Below are positions 23,692-24,419 of a DNA stretch of 24,419 nucleotides, one piece after another. Under the pieces are notes generated by a model. That model was not told where the DNA came from and ran no database searches. It was given only the letters and a program-made list of their open reading frames with translations. Position 1 is the stretch's first letter. Every line of letters begins with the position of its first letter. The DNA comes from JBKEDG01 sp047973085 (lineage in GTDB: Bacteria > Bacillota_I > Bacilli_A > JBKEDG01), in NCBI GenBank assembly GCA_047973085.1, contig JBKEBI010000067.1:1-24419 (forward strand). Reading direction: 5' to 3'. Made by a program: the position numbers and the translations under genes.

Positions 23692-24419
23692 CTATCCCCA
23701 CCTTCTTACAAATCTTCTAATACTAAGTGCACTTCCAAACACTCCAACAATTATTCCAACAGCAAGTATTCCTCCACCTATCATAAATGTTAATGGATAA
23801 GGATCTGCTAAATCAAAAAATGTTGTGATAAACTGATTATCTGCATATTCTTCATAGAAATATTGATATCCAAAAATTGTAATTAAAATCGGTAATATAG
23901 ATCCAAACAATCCAATTAAAATTCCTTCATAAATATAGGGCATTGTAATATGGTAATTGCTCGCACCTATTAACTTCATAATATCAACTTGAACGCTTCT
24001 AGTATATATTGTAATTCTTATCGTATTATATATAATAAATATTGTTACTAAAAGTAATAAAGCTATTATTACAAGTGCTAAAATTCTTCCATAATCAAAT
24101 AGTTTAATAATTTTATCTACAACACTTGAACCATATTTCACATCGTCATAATTACCAGTAGCCATCATATCTCTTGTTAATGCTTCTAATTCATTTACAT
24201 CATTTGCTTTAATATAGAAAACATCAAATAATGGGTTTTCTTCTCCTTCATATTGATCAGCTATTTTTTTTATATCATCCATTTTATCTACTACTAAAGC
24301 TAATTCTTCTTCTTTAGTTGAATATTCTACTGAATCAATACGATTATCTTTTAAAAGATTTTCATAAATAACAGTTATTTCATCATCTGTTAAATCTTTG
24401 TTAATATATGCAGTTGCAG
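23692..24419 (-). CDS. ftsX: Cell division permease-like protein FtsX, 5' end outside window
   Basis: The reading frame is open to the right edge of the window, giving 241 visible codons before the stop; the first ATG inside, at 24282, is internal and not the start. The visible part begins in the extracytoplasmic domain (KDLTDDEITVIYENL, EYSTKEEELALVVDKM) and continues to three membrane segments: one at ILALVIIALLLLVTIFIIYN, one at GILIGLFGSILPILITIFGY and one at PLTFMIGGGILAVGIIVGVF. The cytoplasmic loop TRSVQVDIMKLIGASNYHI is the FtsX hallmark. With the ATPase FtsE, expected just upstream outside the window, it transmits a conformational signal across the membrane to a peptidoglycan hydrolase, here probably the adjacent M23 protein. 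Confidence 0.93.
   Translation of the reverse strand, partial: ATAYINKDLTDDEITVIYENLLKDNRIDSVEYSTKEEELALVVDKMDDIKKIADQYEGEENPLFDVFYIKANDVNELEALTRDMMATGNYDDVKYGSSVVDKIIKLFDYGRILALVIIALLLLVTIFIIYNTIRITIYTRSVQVDIMKLIGASNYHITMPYIYEGILIGLFGSILPILITIFGYQYFYEEYADNQFITTFFDLADPYPLTFMIGGGILAVGIIVGVFGSALSIRRFVRRWG

Noticed and set aside
22514..23793. Plus-strand frames opposite the M23 hydrolase and ftsX
   Set aside because: Antisense shadows of genes with strong domain evidence; no promoter or site supports them.
1..24419. Mollicutes genetic code (TGA read as Trp), suggested by low GC
   Set aside because: Trp is encoded by TGG in conserved positions and uvrB ends with TGA; wall enzymes and divisome genes also argue for a walled cell.

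Overview
The window is AT-rich DNA with every supported gene on the minus strand, so transcription runs from high to low coordinates. TGG encodes Trp and TGA is used as a stop (for example at the end of uvrB), so the code is the standard bacterial one, not the Mollicutes code. The order rqcP/yabO-divIC-tilS-hpt-ftsH-hslO, with an ftsX and a CwlO-like M23 endopeptidase, is characteristic of low-GC Bacillota. I infer a walled, uncultured Bacilli/Erysipelotrichia-type bacterium; species cannot be decided from the sequence.

Region 1 (about 24419 down to 14726) is a housekeeping unit. It holds ftsX (5' end cut by the window), an M23 peptidoglycan hydrolase with coiled coil, uvrB, rqcP, divIC/ftsB, tilS, hpt, ftsH, hslO and a class I methyltransferase. 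Genes overlap or are separated by a few bases, which suggests one transcript. It ends in a hairpin (14696-14734) that overlaps the methyltransferase stop codon. FtsX and the CwlO-like hydrolase are likely functional partners at the cell wall. The B. subtilis S1-domain gene yabR is absent between divIC and tilS.

Region 2 (14614 down to 1) starts just after that hairpin, behind an extended -10 promoter (TGTTATAAT, 14665-14673). It is a surface-glycan operon built around a pseudaminic-acid-type nonulosonate pathway. In transcription order it encodes a two-domain glycosyltransferase, a divergent NAD kinase, PseB-like dehydratase, SpsF/PseF-like cytidylyltransferase, PseG-like hydrolase, PseI-like synthase, PseC-like aminotransferase, an ATP-grasp ligase, a class III aminotransferase, an iron-type alcohol dehydrogenase, a sialyltransferase-like GT-B protein with a large unknown C-terminal domain, and a secreted GH73 glucosaminidase whose 3' end lies outside the window.

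The most interesting point is what the pathway lacks and what replaces it. There is no PseH-type N-acetyltransferase, but there is a contiguous ligase/aminotransferase/dehydrogenase trio, placed between the nonulosonate synthesis genes and the predicted CMP-nonulosonate transferase. I propose that this trio makes and attaches an unusual acyl or amino-acyl group, giving a non-standard pseudaminic acid. No flippase, polymerase or ligase gene and no flagellar gene is visible, so the acceptor is unknown.

There are no tRNA, rRNA, CRISPR or insertion-sequence features that I can support, and no gene-free stretch over 300 bases. The largest gap is about 110 bases, at 14615-14725.
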